Shown: positions 28,056-36,619, counted from the stretch's first letter. The stretch: 64,000 nucleotides of DNA from JAQBVV01 sp965249205 (GCA_965249205.1 CBDFLL010000006.1:1240001-1304000); one strand, 5' to 3'. Made by a program: numbers and translations. The notes: a model not told the origin generated them from the sequence alone.

Positions 28056-29573
28056 CTAGGAAGCGGGAGTGGCGGGGAGCAGAATCTCGAACCGGGCGCC
28101 ATGCCCGTTGTGGGCGGTCACGGTCCCGCCGTGGCGCTCCACGATCGCTTTGACGATCGACAAGCCGAGCCCGCTGCCGCCAGAGGTTCTGGAGTTGTCA
28201 GCCTTATAGAACCGGTCGAAGATGACCGGAAGGTGTTGCGGCGCGATGCCGGGACCAGTGTCTTCGACGCTCAAGCGGAGATGGGCATCGACGCGCTCGG
28301 CCGACAGTGTGATGGTGCCGCCTGTCGGCGTATGGCGGAGGGCGTTGGCGGCCAGATTCTGCAGCGCCTGCTCCAGGCGATTGGCGTCTCCCGCAACTGA
28401 GTCCGCGTCCGGCCCGATCGTGCGCACGAGTGTGACGCCGTGAGTCTCCAGGTCTCGCTCATGCCGCATCGCCACGCGGTCAAACAGCGCCGGCACCGAC
28501 ACCACGGCGTGCTGCATTGCGGTTCCTGAGCCTTCGAGGCGAGCCAGATCAAGCAGGTCCCCGATGATCTGCTCGAGTCGATGTGTTTCTTCCATGACGA
28601 TGCCGAAATACCGGTTTCGCGTTTCCGCGTCGAGCGCGGCGTTCGGCATGGCGATCGTTTCGAGATAGCCGCGCATGGCGGTGAGCGGCGTATTCAATTC
28701 GTGCGAGACGTCGGCAAGCAGCTGCCGCCTGGCCCGGTCAGAGGCCTGGAGCGCTTCCGCCCTCGCGCCGAGTTCTTCGGCCATGCGGTTGAACGAGCGG
28801 GCGACCGCAGCCACCTCATCTCCGCCGTGTTCTGGCGCGCGAGCGGTCTGGTCACCCTGTCCCAGTCGTTCGGTGGCGTTCTGCACTTCGCGTAGCCGGC
28901 GGCGTACCGGGCCGAACACGACGAATGCGATCAGCGCTCCACCCACTGCCAACACGCCGCCACCCACGCCGCCCATCGTCGGACCAAGCGCGCGGACGAT
29001 GCGTGAGAATGGCGGCCGTCCAGCAAGCACCGCCACGCGACCCACCAACACGTTGCCGACCGCGATGGGCGAGAAGTTTCCCATGGACGCAAAGTTCGCG
29101 CGCGCGTTGGCCCCTCGGCCCTGGCCGATTCTCCCGCGGGCGGCGCCTGGCTCTGGCCGACCTCGTCCTGCTCCGAGACTACGTGCCGGAAATCGTCTGT
29201 CAGGTGGTGGACGACGCTGCGCCTCGGCACGGAGCAGTTCCCGCACGTTCTGCGGCAGATCGTCGTGATTGGTAACCATGCGGCCGTCTCTCATGATCAC
29301 GACAAACGACTGGAACACGTTGTCGTAGTGCTCACGCACATATTGCGACAGGTCGAGCGCCGGGTTCTCGGCGAGCGCCGTCCCGATGTCGGACGCGACA
29401 AGATCCGCCAACCGCTGTGGACTGGTCGCCGGCATCGAGCCCGCCATGCGGTCGGTCAGCCACAGCAGGAGCGCGCCTTGCGCGGTCAGCATCAGCGCAA
29501 GGAAGGCGAACAGGCCCAGCCCGATGCGCCAGTACAAGCTGCGATGCCACCGCGGCCTAGGCATCTGCGACAT
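28056..29573 (-). CDS. Sensor histidine kinase
   Basis: 505-residue membrane kinase: an N-terminal helix (IGLGLFAFLALMLTAQGALL), a periplasmic sensor region with a low-complexity Arg/Pro/Gly part, a second helix (GGGVLAVGGALIAFVVFGPV), HAMP, H-box VSHELNTPLTAMRG, N-box LQNLAANALRHTP, G1 DTGPGIAP, F-box FDRFYKAD and G2 GSGLGLSIVKAIV. All catalytic blocks are present. It overlaps the response-regulator gene by 17 bp and is downstream of it in one operon. The signal is unknown; the divergent LTXXQ gene suggests envelope stress, as in CpxA systems. Confidence 0.92.
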   Translation of the reverse strand: MSQMPRPRWHRSLYWRIGLGLFAFLALMLTAQGALLLWLTDRMAGSMPATSPQRLADLVASDIGTALAENPALDLSQYVREHYDNVFQSFVVIMRDGRMVTNHDDLPQNVRELLRAEAQRRPPPDRRFPARSLGAGRGRPEPGAARGRIGQGRGANARANFASMGNFSPIAVGNVLVGRVAVLAGRPPFSRIVRALGPTMGGVGGGVLAVGGALIAFVVFGPVRRRLREVQNATERLGQGDQTARAPEHGGDEVAAVARSFNRMAEELGARAEALQASDRARRQLLADVSHELNTPLTAMRGYLETIAMPNAALDAETRNRYFGIVMEETHRLEQIIGDLLDLARLEGSGTAMQHAVVSVPALFDRVAMRHERDLETHGVTLVRTIGPDADSVAGDANRLEQALQNLAANALRHTPTGGTITLSAERVDAHLRLSVEDTGPGIAPQHLPVIFDRFYKADNSRTSGGSGLGLSIVKAIVERHGGTVTAHNGHGARFEILLPATPAS

Positions 29574-30339
29574 CAGCGGCCTTATACCCAGCGCCCCATA
29601 CCGTCAGGATCACGGATGGTTCCGCGGGAGTCGTTTCGATTTTCTTCCGCAGTCGCTTGACGAGGGTGTCAACGCTGCGCACGGTGACGAACGCTTCGTC
29701 TTTCCATACTTTGTTCAGCAATGCTTCACGGCCGAACACGATCCCGGCATTGGCCAGGAGCACGTAGAGGAGTTGAAACTCGTTCGTCGTCAGCTCGACA
29801 TTGCGGCCACCCACGAGGACCTTGCGGCGCGCGGGGTCGACCTCGATGTGCTGGTGGACGATCGAGCGACCCGCATCAACGGTGGGGGATACGGGCGCAG
29901 GCGCGGCCCGTCGCAGCAGCGCGCGCACGCGCGCCATGAGTTCGCGTACGCCAAACGGTTTCGTCAGGTAGTCATCGGCGCCGCTATCCAGGCCGACGAC
30001 CTTGTCGGATTCCTCACGCCGTGCGGTGAGCATCAGGACCGGGACGCGGCTGTTGACCGAGTCCTTGCGGATGGCGCGACACACCGTCACGCCGTCTAGG
30101 CCCGGGAGCATCAGGTCGAGAATCACCAGATCGAAGTGCTGCTCCCGAGCGAGCTTGAGTCCGGCGTCGCCCTCCGCAGCCTGCACATACGACAGGTCTT
30201 CCAGATCCAGGTGCAGACAGACGAGTTCGCGAATGTGGGGCTCGTCTTCGACAACGAGGATCGTCGGCCGGGGAGCGGGGGTGGATTGCACTGGCAGTCC
30301 CGAGTCGCCAGTGTAACTCGTCGCTGATGGAGTAGGCAT
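29557..30339 (-). CDS. OmpR-family response regulator
   Basis: 260 residues. The receiver domain (about 27-140) has the acidic pair VVEDEPH, the phospho-acceptor Asp in LVILDLMLPG, Thr in MLTARRE and Lys in DDYLTKPFG. A winged-helix DNA-binding domain follows (LTTNEFQLLYVLLANAGIVF, VRSVDTLVKRLRKKIE, VWGAGYKAA). It pairs with the overlapping kinase. ATG 30339 is chosen; an upstream frame to 30426 adds a non-conserved leader. It probably controls the divergent gene at 30559 and its own operon. Confidence 0.9.
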   Translation of the reverse strand: MPTPSATSYTGDSGLPVQSTPAPRPTILVVEDEPHIRELVCLHLDLEDLSYVQAAEGDAGLKLAREQHFDLVILDLMLPGLDGVTVCRAIRKDSVNSRVPVLMLTARREESDKVVGLDSGADDYLTKPFGVRELMARVRALLRRAAPAPVSPTVDAGRSIVHQHIEVDPARRKVLVGGRNVELTTNEFQLLYVLLANAGIVFGREALLNKVWKDEAFVTVRSVDTLVKRLRKKIETTPAEPSVILTVWGAGYKAADVADA

Positions 30340-30558
30340 GACGTCATTGCACACGGGCTCGGCGGTGCGCCTGTGACAGAAATGTGAAAAAAGGATGGCA
30401 GGCGACGAAAGCTCCGCTGCCGTCAATTTGTCACGGTCGAGTCATGAAAACGCTGTGTCCGGTCCGTATCGTGAGGCATCAAGCGCGACGGATGGACTGG
30501 GCGCGACAGAGCGATGGTGCTGCGCGCGACTATTTCTTGGCATGACGGAGGTATCACG
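30340..30558. promoter_or_regulatory. Divergent promoter region between response regulator and LTXXQ gene
   Basis: 219 bp containing both divergent promoters. It includes TTTGTCACGGTCGAGTC at about 30426-30442 and a GGAGG ribosome site at 30547-30551 for the LTXXQ gene. A regulator-binding repeat is expected, but none is certain by eye. Confidence 0.4.
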
Positions 30559-31092
30559 ATGATTCGACGATTTCATCTTCCGACGGTAAGTGCGATTGCG
30601 GCTCTGGCCCTTCTCGCTGGGACGGTGTTGGGCAGTACGGTGATGGCCGCGCAGGGGCCGGGGCCGGGCGGGATGCGTGGACGCGGGCCAGGCGGTCCTG
30701 GCGCGGGTCCCGGGGGGCGAGGTGCGGGCATTGCGCTGCGCGCGTTGGACCTGACCGAGGCGCAGCGAGAACAGGTGCGGCAGCTCACCGAGCAGCATCG
30801 CGAGCAGACGCGCACGCTGGCCGAGCGGGTCCGTGCAGCGGCGGAAGCGCAACGTGAGGCGATGGAGGGGACGTCGTTCAACGAACAGCAGATTCGTGCC
30901 GCTGCGCAGGCGTTTGCGGAGGCTCGAACAGAAATGGCGGTTCAGCAGGCGCGCCTGCGGAGCGATATCCACGCGCTCCTGACGCCGGATCAGCAGCAGC
31001 AGGTGGTGCGGATGCAGGCCGGGCGAGAGGCGAGGCAGGCGCAGCGTCAGGATCGTGCAGAGCAGCGCCGGCAAGGGCGGCAGCGTCCCTAG
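30559..31092 (+). CDS. Periplasmic LTXXQ (Spy/CpxP-like) protein
   Basis: 177 residues. The signal peptide ALALLAGTVLGSTVMAAQG is followed by a Gly/Pro/Arg-rich linker and a helical domain with two LTXXQ motifs, LTEAQ (LDLTEAQREQVRQL) and LTPDQ (LLTPDQQQQVVRM), then a basic Gln/Arg tail. The family includes the chaperone Spy and the Cpx inhibitor CpxP, which act on misfolded proteins or metals in the periplasm. ATG 30559 follows GGAGG by 7 bp. Divergent from a two-component system, so probably its target or feedback regulator. Confidence 0.82.
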   Translation: MIRRFHLPTVSAIAALALLAGTVLGSTVMAAQGPGPGGMRGRGPGGPGAGPGGRGAGIALRALDLTEAQREQVRQLTEQHREQTRTLAERVRAAAEAQREAMEGTSFNEQQIRAAAQAFAEARTEMAVQQARLRSDIHALLTPDQQQQVVRMQAGREARQAQRQDRAEQRRQGRQRP

Positions 31093-31116
31093 CTCCGGCC
31101 CGCGCCGATCGTGAGG

Positions 31117-31152
31117 ATCGGGGGTAGGGAGGGGCGGCGCCCTACCCCCGAT
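31117..31152. terminator. Stem-loop between convergent LTXXQ gene and yajQ
   Basis: A perfect 13-bp stem ATCGGGGGTAGGG (31117-31129) / complement (31140-31152) with a 10-base loop. It overlaps the yajQ stop codon and sits 25 bp after the LTXXQ stop, so it can end transcripts from both sides. No T-run is visible. Confidence 0.55.
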
Positions 31153-31645
31153 AATTCCCGAACTGCAACGCCAACCCGAAATCCTGCTCGCGCAGAAGCG
31201 CCATCACGTTTTGCAGTTCATCCTTCGACGATGACGTGATGCGGAGCTGATCGCCCTGGATCGTGGCCTGCACCTTTCGCAGCTTCGCGTCCTTGATGAA
31301 CTTCACGATATCTCTGGCGGCCTCCGAGGTGATGCCCTGCTGCATGGCCACCTCCTGACGCACGGTGCTGTTGGCAGCCGGTTGCGCGACGCCTCGCGTG
31401 AGGTTCTTCGTGGGCACGTTGCGCCGCACAAGCCGCGTCTGCAGAATCTCCCACAGGGCGTCCAGCTTGAAGTTGTCGTCGGCCACGAGCACCAGCTTCG
31501 ACGCCGCCGGCTCAAAGTCGATAGAGGCCTTCGAGCCTTTGAAGTCGTAGCGCTGCGCAACTTCCTTGCGCGCCTGGTTGAGCGCGTTGTCGACCTCCTG
31601 GAGGTCGACTGTGGACGTGACATCGAAGGAATTTGGCGCTGCCAT
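31142..31645 (-). CDS. yajQ: YajQ-family nucleotide (c-di-GMP)-binding protein
   Basis: 167 residues. YajQ proteins have two ferredoxin-like folds; some bind cyclic di-GMP and act through transcription factors. Recognised by NSFDVTSTVDLQEVDNALNQ, RYDFKGSKASIDFE, VADDNFKLDALWEI and IVKFIKDAKLRKVQATIQG, with the usual C-terminal end LALQFGNYRG. ATG 31645 gives the standard start; an in-frame ATG at 31663 is also possible. Single gene, convergent with the LTXXQ gene. Confidence 0.93.
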   Translation of the reverse strand: MAAPNSFDVTSTVDLQEVDNALNQARKEVAQRYDFKGSKASIDFEPAASKLVLVADDNFKLDALWEILQTRLVRRNVPTKNLTRGVAQPAANSTVRQEVAMQQGITSEAARDIVKFIKDAKLRKVQATIQGDQLRITSSSKDELQNVMALLREQDFGLALQFGNYRG

Positions 31646-31747
31646 TCTCGAATAATAAACCATGATCTCCGCGTGCCTGGGAACGCTGCACCATTCGTCT
31701 CGCACGGTTCGATGTGTTCAACGCGCCACATTTCCAGTCGAGATCCG

Positions 31748-31761
31748 TATAATCAAGAGAT
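31748..31761 (+). promoter_or_regulatory. -10 box immediately before the 31762 gene
   Basis: TATAAT at 31748-31753 lies only 8 bases before the ATG at 31762, so transcription starting 6-7 bases downstream would give an almost leaderless mRNA. No strong -35 is seen. No Shine-Dalgarno exists in the gap beyond AAGAGA. Confidence 0.4.
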
Positions 31762-32022
31762 ATGGGTGACGCTGGAGAAGGACTCGTCGACGCAGAATCC
31801 CGCCTCGCCGAACGCATGGACGAAATCGAGCAGGAACGACAGTTGGCGCGGAAGGCGGTCGGGGGCGGCGACCCTGAGCGCGCTCATCAGATCGAGTCGT
31901 GCCGGCTGGCGCGGACTGAGATGCAACGCCAGCTGGAGCTGACCGCGAACAAGACCCGAAAGAAACAGCTCAGCGACGCGATCGCGGAACTCGATCGAAG
32001 AATGACCCAGCTGTCGACGTAG
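31762..32022 (+). CDS. Small helical protein of unknown function
   Basis: 86 residues, almost wholly charged alpha-helix: AESRLAERMDEIEQERQLAR, then AHQIESCRLARTEMQRQLEL and KKQLSDAIAELDRRMTQL, a likely coiled-coil hairpin. No signal peptide or membrane segment. I do not recognise a family. It ends four bases before the SagB-like gene and is probably co-transcribed with it; any functional link is unknown. Confidence 0.6.
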   Translation: MGDAGEGLVDAESRLAERMDEIEQERQLARKAVGGGDPERAHQIESCRLARTEMQRQLELTANKTRKKQLSDAIAELDRRMTQLST

Positions 32023-32026
32023 CTGG

Positions 32027-33685
32027 GTGTCCGTTTCTCGCTATCACGATCAGACCAAGCATCATTTCCACCGCTTCGCGCGGTCGCTCGGCTACCTCGA
32101 CTGGGCGAGCCAACCGGATCCTTTCCGACGGTACCGCGATGCGCCGACGATCGAGTTGCCGCGCGACGCGCTGGCCGTCGACGTGCCGTACGACGCGCTG
32201 TTTGACGGCAGTCAGCCTCCCTCACCGATCACCGAGCACTCAATCGGTGAGTTTCTCCGCTGCTCGATGGGGCTGTCGGCATGGAAACAGCACGGCGCCT
32301 CTCGGTGGGCTCTGCGGGTCAACCCGTCGAGCGGCAACCTGCATCCGACGGAGGCGTACCTGATCCGACAGGGGCATGTGTATCACTACGCGCCCCGTCA
32401 CCACGCACTCGAAGATCGGTGCGTCTTCGAGCCACCTGCCAATGTTGCCGACCGTGGCGCTGAGCTTGCCGCTGACCAGGCCGCTGGCGACGCCGACTCC
32501 AGCTTCCTCGTGGCGCTGACGTCAATCTCCTGGCGTGAGTCGTGGAAATACGGCGAGCGGGCGTTCCGGTACTGCCAGCACGACGCTGGGCACGCGATTG
32601 GAGCTCTTCGACTCGCCGCAGCCCTGCTGGGATGGCGCCTCGCATTGTTACCCCGGTGGTCCGACTCGCAGACCTCGACGCTGCTTGGGCTGGACCGCGA
32701 CGCGGACTACCAGGGGGCAGAGCGGGAGGAGCCCGAGTGCGTGGCCGTCGTCACCGCCGGCGATCCCCTGCACTGGCTCGAGCGCGACCCGGTACCCATC
32801 GTCGAGGCTGCGGCGTGTGGTACTTGGCGTGGAGTGGCGAACCAGCTGAGTCCAGACCACACGGAGTGGACCGCCATCGACGACGTCTCCGCGGCGACGA
32901 GGTATCCAGGACAGGCAAACACGACTGCACACACGTGGTCGCAGCCAGCCCGGACTGGCCAGCGCCAGGCGGCGAAGAGGCCCGGACCTCTGCACGCTCG
33001 TTCGGTGATGCTGGCTCGACGCAGCGCCCTGGCCTTTGACGGCCACAGCTTCTTGGGCCGAGACACGTTCTTTTCGATGCTGGACCGGCTGCGTCCTCCC
33101 GCCCCTCCCTGGGACGCGATCGATTGGCCGCCGCACGTGCACCTCGTGCTGTTTGTGCATCGCGTCGAGGGTCTCGTTCCAGGTGTCTACACCTATCTCC
33201 GCGACGAGGCGGTGCGCACAGAGTGGCAGAAGGCCATGCGGTCGAACTTCCTGTGGGAGCCCATCGATGCGTCAGATCAACCCGCCCCGCATGCGCGGCG
33301 CGAGCCGAACGGCCTGTTTCTCCTGGTGCCGATCGATTGTCGTCACGCCGCCAGTCGCCTGTCGTGTGATCAGGAGATTGCTGCGGACGGATTCTTCAGC
33401 CTCGCGATGGTCGCGCGCATGGAGGCATCGTTGCGCGAGCGGGGCGAGTGGTTCTATCGGCGATTGTTCTGGGAATGCGGCTTGATTGGGCAGGTGCTCT
33501 ACCTGGACGCGGAAGCCGCGGGGGGCCGGGCCACGGGTATCGGTTGCTTCTACGACGATCCAGTTCACGAGACGCTCGGTCTGACCGGACACGCATGGCA
33601 GAGCCTGTATCACTTCTCGATGGGCATGCCGATCGAGGACGGGCGACTCACCACCGAACCTGGGTACCCATGGGAGGCGACGTGA
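32027..33685 (+). CDS. SagB/ThcOx-type double-domain nitroreductase-fold oxidoreductase
   Basis: 552 residues with two FMN nitroreductase-like halves. The N-terminal half begins VSRYHDQTKHHFHRFARSLG and YLDWASQPDPFRRYRDAP and carries WALRVNPSSGNLHPTEAYLI and YCQHDAGHAIGALRLAAALL; the second half has ARRSALAFDG, GLVPGVYTYLRD and a C-terminal GCFYDDPVHETLGL. SagB enzymes oxidise azolines in peptide natural products, but long stand-alone versions occur widely with unknown substrates. No cyclodehydratase or precursor peptide gene is nearby. Start GTG 32027. Confidence 0.82.
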   Translation: MSVSRYHDQTKHHFHRFARSLGYLDWASQPDPFRRYRDAPTIELPRDALAVDVPYDALFDGSQPPSPITEHSIGEFLRCSMGLSAWKQHGASRWALRVNPSSGNLHPTEAYLIRQGHVYHYAPRHHALEDRCVFEPPANVADRGAELAADQAAGDADSSFLVALTSISWRESWKYGERAFRYCQHDAGHAIGALRLAAALLGWRLALLPRWSDSQTSTLLGLDRDADYQGAEREEPECVAVVTAGDPLHWLERDPVPIVEAAACGTWRGVANQLSPDHTEWTAIDDVSAATRYPGQANTTAHTWSQPARTGQRQAAKRPGPLHARSVMLARRSALAFDGHSFLGRDTFFSMLDRLRPPAPPWDAIDWPPHVHLVLFVHRVEGLVPGVYTYLRDEAVRTEWQKAMRSNFLWEPIDASDQPAPHARREPNGLFLLVPIDCRHAASRLSCDQEIAADGFFSLAMVARMEASLRERGEWFYRRLFWECGLIGQVLYLDAEAAGGRATGIGCFYDDPVHETLGLTGHAWQSLYHFSMGMPIEDGRLTTEPGYPWEAT

Positions 33686-33742
33686 CCACCGATTACACGT
33701 CGTTCAGGGACCATCGCTCGCGTGCAGAGCCGTTCGCGGCGA

Positions 33743-33870
33743 GCGCGGATTTCACTTGTACCAAGCGGGCCCTGCGGCAAGGAGGGACCTGATGGCTGCG
33801 TACCTCTGGGAACTAACGGGCGCGGGTACTGATTGCGGTTACTCAAGAGCTACACGCTCATGAACTCCGC
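33743..33870. repeat. Partial relative of the folD-coaE repeat
   Basis: Two blocks match the interior of the 375-604 element: 33743-33755 is identical to 435-447 (GCGCGGATTTCAC), and 33831-33870 matches 456-495 at 32 of 40 positions, mostly with transitions. Here the blocks are about 75 bp apart instead of 8. No CTAG ends are visible. The right block supplies the last codons of the minus-strand glycosyltransferase gene. Confidence 0.6.
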
Positions 33871-34977
33871 AGTGAGGTGAGCGGGCCAGTCAACCGGGCG
33901 CGAAGGGGTGGCGAGCGACGCCGCTTCTTCGAGAATGCCTTGCCAGTCGTCAGCCGCGAGCTCGGGCGTTGCGTGTCTTTGCCACCAGTTGTGTGCCGAC
34001 CGGCCGAGTTTGGCCCTCAGCGTCGCTTCAGCGGAGAGTCTCCGAATCGCCAGCACCAGTGAGTGCTCTTCGTCCCTCGGATCGATCGAGACGGCGATCG
34101 GGGCTCCCGTCATGTGGACGCGCGTTTGCCACGTCTGCGGATCGAGAGCCGGCCACGCACTGCTGCCGGCCGACTCGAACACGATGACGGGCTTGCCTGC
34201 CGCCATGGCCGCCAGGGCGGGCATCTGGGGCTGACCAAGTGGTGGCCACGGCAGCGAGACGACGACGTCGGCGTTCCGCAGGACACGTTCGGGAGAGGCG
34301 TCGGTCATGAGTTCTGCCTCGGCACCCGCGTGGCGCGCGCGCGCCATGGCGCGACGCACGAGGTCGAGGCGATCTCCTTGGACGCACCCAAACATCACGG
34401 GCGCCTCAGGATTCTCGGGTGCGGCCGGAGGTCCGCGGCGGTCATCTTGTGTATCCGGAGTCGCATACACTCCCGTCCGCGCCAAGCGTACCCGCGCTTC
34501 CGGGTGCGCGCGTTGGAGCGCGTCAACGGTGGATGCCTGCTGTACGACGACGACCTGGGCCGCCAAGACCGGCACGCGGAGCATCGGCCAGTCGCCGGGG
34601 TAGGCGGGTGGCGCGACGGGTGGTTGTCCAGACCAGGCTCCATGGTTGAACGTGAATTCGGCTGCGTAGTCCTGCGCGCGCTGTGCGCCGAAGAGCGACG
34701 ATGCCCGGCTCTGATGCAGGGTCAGCGCGCGAAGCTGAAGGACACCACCGTAGCGCAAGAGATAGGGCCAGATGAACGCGTGGGCCGGCGTGTCGTCCAG
34801 TTCGTACACGGACAGATCGTAGGCGGCCCGAGCGTGCGTCCCGGCGAAATCATGCGCGTTGGTGCCACTGAACAGAGCGATCTCATGCGTCGTTCGCAAC
34901 TCGGCGATGAGCGCGGCGCTGTCGTCGAGCGAAGGTGGGAGCGGCGGCCCGTCGGGTCGAAACCAGGCAAGTTTCAT
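33850..34977 (-). CDS. GT-B glycosyltransferase (group 1-like)
   Basis: 375 residues. The C-terminal half shows the donor-binding pattern of group 1 glycosyltransferases: PVMFGCVQGDRLDLVRRAMA, ADVVVSLPWPPLGQPQMPAL and AAMAAGKPVIVFESAG, then LSAEATLRAKLGRSAHNWW. The N-terminal MKLAWFRPDGPPLPPSLDDS fits the first Rossmann strand. The product is probably part of a surface glycan pathway; sugar unknown. The last residues (TAEFMSV) are encoded by a sequence related to the 375-604 repeat, so the C-terminus may have been altered. Convergent with the SagB-like gene. Confidence 0.72.
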   Translation of the reverse strand: MKLAWFRPDGPPLPPSLDDSAALIAELRTTHEIALFSGTNAHDFAGTHARAAYDLSVYELDDTPAHAFIWPYLLRYGGVLQLRALTLHQSRASSLFGAQRAQDYAAEFTFNHGAWSGQPPVAPPAYPGDWPMLRVPVLAAQVVVVQQASTVDALQRAHPEARVRLARTGVYATPDTQDDRRGPPAAPENPEAPVMFGCVQGDRLDLVRRAMARARHAGAEAELMTDASPERVLRNADVVVSLPWPPLGQPQMPALAAMAAGKPVIVFESAGSSAWPALDPQTWQTRVHMTGAPIAVSIDPRDEEHSLVLAIRRLSAEATLRAKLGRSAHNWWQRHATPELAADDWQGILEEAASLATPSRPVDWPAHLTAEFMSV

Positions 34978-35002
34978 AGGGTGTTCGGCACGGCGAGACG
35001 AA

Positions 35003-35029
35003 TTGACCTTTGCACGGTGGTTCTATAGC
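35003..35029 (+). promoter_or_regulatory. Candidate promoter upstream of the nuo operon
   Basis: TTGACC (35003-35008) and TATAGC (35024-35029) are spaced by 15 bp, short of the ideal 17, and lie about 150 bp before nuoA in an otherwise gene-free stretch. No other sigma-70-like pair is better placed. Confidence 0.35.
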
Positions 35030-35177
35030 ATGAACTGGTTTGAGAAACTCTTCACAAGCGCAGCCAAACGTGGGCGCGTGTGGCCGGAAGCCTGGGTTCT
35101 TCGGCCCTGATCTCCGCGCCAATCTTCTCGCGATGGCGCTCCTGATCGGCACTCACTCCGTACGGATGGTCGGATAG

Positions 35178-35573
35178 ATGGACGGCTGGCTTGGTGTCGT
35201 AATCATGGTCGTGTTGGGTGCCGGCTTTGCTGGCGTCATGATCGGCTTGTCTCTCCTTTTAGGCCCGAAGAATCCGACTCCTGAAAAGCTTGCCCCGTAC
35301 GAGTGCGGCATGCCGGCGGTAGGCGATGCGCGGGAGCGCCACTCGGTCAAGTTCTACCTGGTCGCGATGATCTTTCTGCTGTTCGACATCGAGGTTGCGT
35401 TTCTCTACCCGTGGGCCGTCGCACTGCGTGACCTAGGCTGGGTCGGCTTCGCGCAGTTGGTCACTTTTTTCATGGTCCTGTCGGTCGGCTATCTGTATGT
35501 GTGGCGTAAGGGTGTCCTCGATTGGGGCCCGGCCACACGTGTGCGTCACACTACGGATCGGAAGGCGGCATAG
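35178..35573 (+). CDS. nuoA: NADH-quinone oxidoreductase subunit A
   Basis: 131-residue membrane subunit of complex I with three helices. The loop between helices 1 and 2 carries the conserved PTPEKLAPYECGMPAVGDAR with the quinone-site Cys, followed by HSVKFYLVAMIFLLFDIEVA, diagnostic for NuoA. The C-terminal tail is cytosolic and polar. It is the first gene of the nuo operon, 3 bp before nuoB. Confidence 0.97.
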   Translation: MDGWLGVVIMVVLGAGFAGVMIGLSLLLGPKNPTPEKLAPYECGMPAVGDARERHSVKFYLVAMIFLLFDIEVAFLYPWAVALRDLGWVGFAQLVTFFMVLSVGYLYVWRKGVLDWGPATRVRHTTDRKAA

Positions 35574-35576
35574 CAG

Positions 35577-36062
35577 ATGGCCCATCCCGACGCCCATGAC
35601 CACGGACTCGATCCCGAGCTGCCTATTCTCACCACGACCGTGGAGCGCATCGTGCAATGGGCGCGCAAGTCCGCTATCTGGCCAGCGCAGTTCGGGTTGG
35701 CGTGCTGTGCCATCGAAATGATGGCGATGGCGGCCAGCCGCTACGATATCGCCCGGTTTGGAGCCGAGGTGTTTAGAGGATCTCCGCGCCAGTCCGACCT
35801 GATGATCGTGGCGGGTCGGCTCTCTCGCAAGATGGCGCCAGCCATGAGGCGGGTCTACGACCAGATGCCGGAGCCGAAGTGGGTGATCTCTATGGGTGCC
35901 TGCGCGTCGGTCGGCGGCGTCTTCGACAATTACGCCATCGTGCAGGGCGTAGACCAGGTTGTCCCGGTGGACGTGTATGTCCCTGGCTGCCCCCCTCGTC
36001 CCGAGTCGCTCATTTACGGCATCGTGCAGCTTCAACAAAAGATTTCGCGGTCTCGCGCGTAA
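35577..36062 (+). CDS. nuoB: NADH-quinone oxidoreductase subunit B
   Basis: 161-residue peripheral subunit that holds cluster N2, which reduces quinone. The four ligands are visible: the adjacent pair in GLACCAIEMM, one in SMGACASVGG and one in VPGCPPRPE. Other blocks are ARFGAEVFRGSPRQSDLMIV and YAIVQGVDQVVPVDVYVPG. Complete. Confidence 0.97.
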   Translation: MAHPDAHDHGLDPELPILTTTVERIVQWARKSAIWPAQFGLACCAIEMMAMAASRYDIARFGAEVFRGSPRQSDLMIVAGRLSRKMAPAMRRVYDQMPEPKWVISMGACASVGGVFDNYAIVQGVDQVVPVDVYVPGCPPRPESLIYGIVQLQQKISRSRA

Positions 36063-36076
36063 CGGACGTCCGGCGG

Positions 36077-36619
36077 ATGGATACTCCGGCAATTCTTGAC
36101 GTATTGAGCCCGCTCGTAACGGGTGTGGCCTACGAGGCTGGTACGAGTGTCGATAGTCCGACGATTTACGTGCCGGTTGACCGCCTCGTGGAGACGTGTA
36201 CCGCGCTCCGAGACACCCCTTCGCTCCGCTTCAATGTGCTCATTGAGGTAACCGCCGCCGACTATCTGCCGCGGGATCCGCGCTTCGAGGTCGTCTATCA
36301 CCTGCTGTCGGTGTCATTCCGCCACCGGCTGCGCCTGAAGGTGCGCGTGGGTGACGGCGGGTACGTGCCGACGATGCAGGCAGTGTGGCCCTCGGCGGGG
36401 TGGCTGGAGCGGGAGGTGTGGGACATGTTCGGCATTGTGTTCGACGGACATCCTGACCTTCGCCGCTTGCTGATGCCTGAGGACTGGGAAGGTCATCCGC
36501 AGCGCAAGGACTACCCGGTGCAGATTCAGAAGGACGCCCAGACCTATGAGCCGCTGCAGATCAGCGAAGCGGAATTCAAGGCGAATCTGGTGCGCGATCG
36601 CGTGAAACGCACGCAGTGA
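36077..36619 (+). CDS. nuoC: NADH-quinone oxidoreductase subunit C
   Basis: 180-residue 30-kDa-type subunit. Diagnostic sequence: FEVVYHLLSVSFRHRLRLKV, AGWLEREVWDMFGIVFDGHP and LRRLLMPEDWEGHPQRKDYP. It is separate from NuoD, not fused as in E. coli. The open frame extends upstream into nuoB, but ATG 36077 is the proper start since MDTPAILDVL begins the family-length protein. It docks NuoD in the peripheral arm. Confidence 0.95.
   Translation: MDTPAILDVLSPLVTGVAYEAGTSVDSPTIYVPVDRLVETCTALRDTPSLRFNVLIEVTAADYLPRDPRFEVVYHLLSVSFRHRLRLKVRVGDGGYVPTMQAVWPSAGWLEREVWDMFGIVFDGHPDLRRLLMPEDWEGHPQRKDYPVQIQKDAQTYEPLQISEAEFKANLVRDRVKRTQ

Noticed and set aside
35030..35110. Small frame starting MNWFEKLFTSAAK upstream of nuoA, resembling an AccD N-terminus
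   Set aside because: Only 26 codons, no ribosome site, and the likeness is limited to about eight residues; no zinc-finger cysteines follow.
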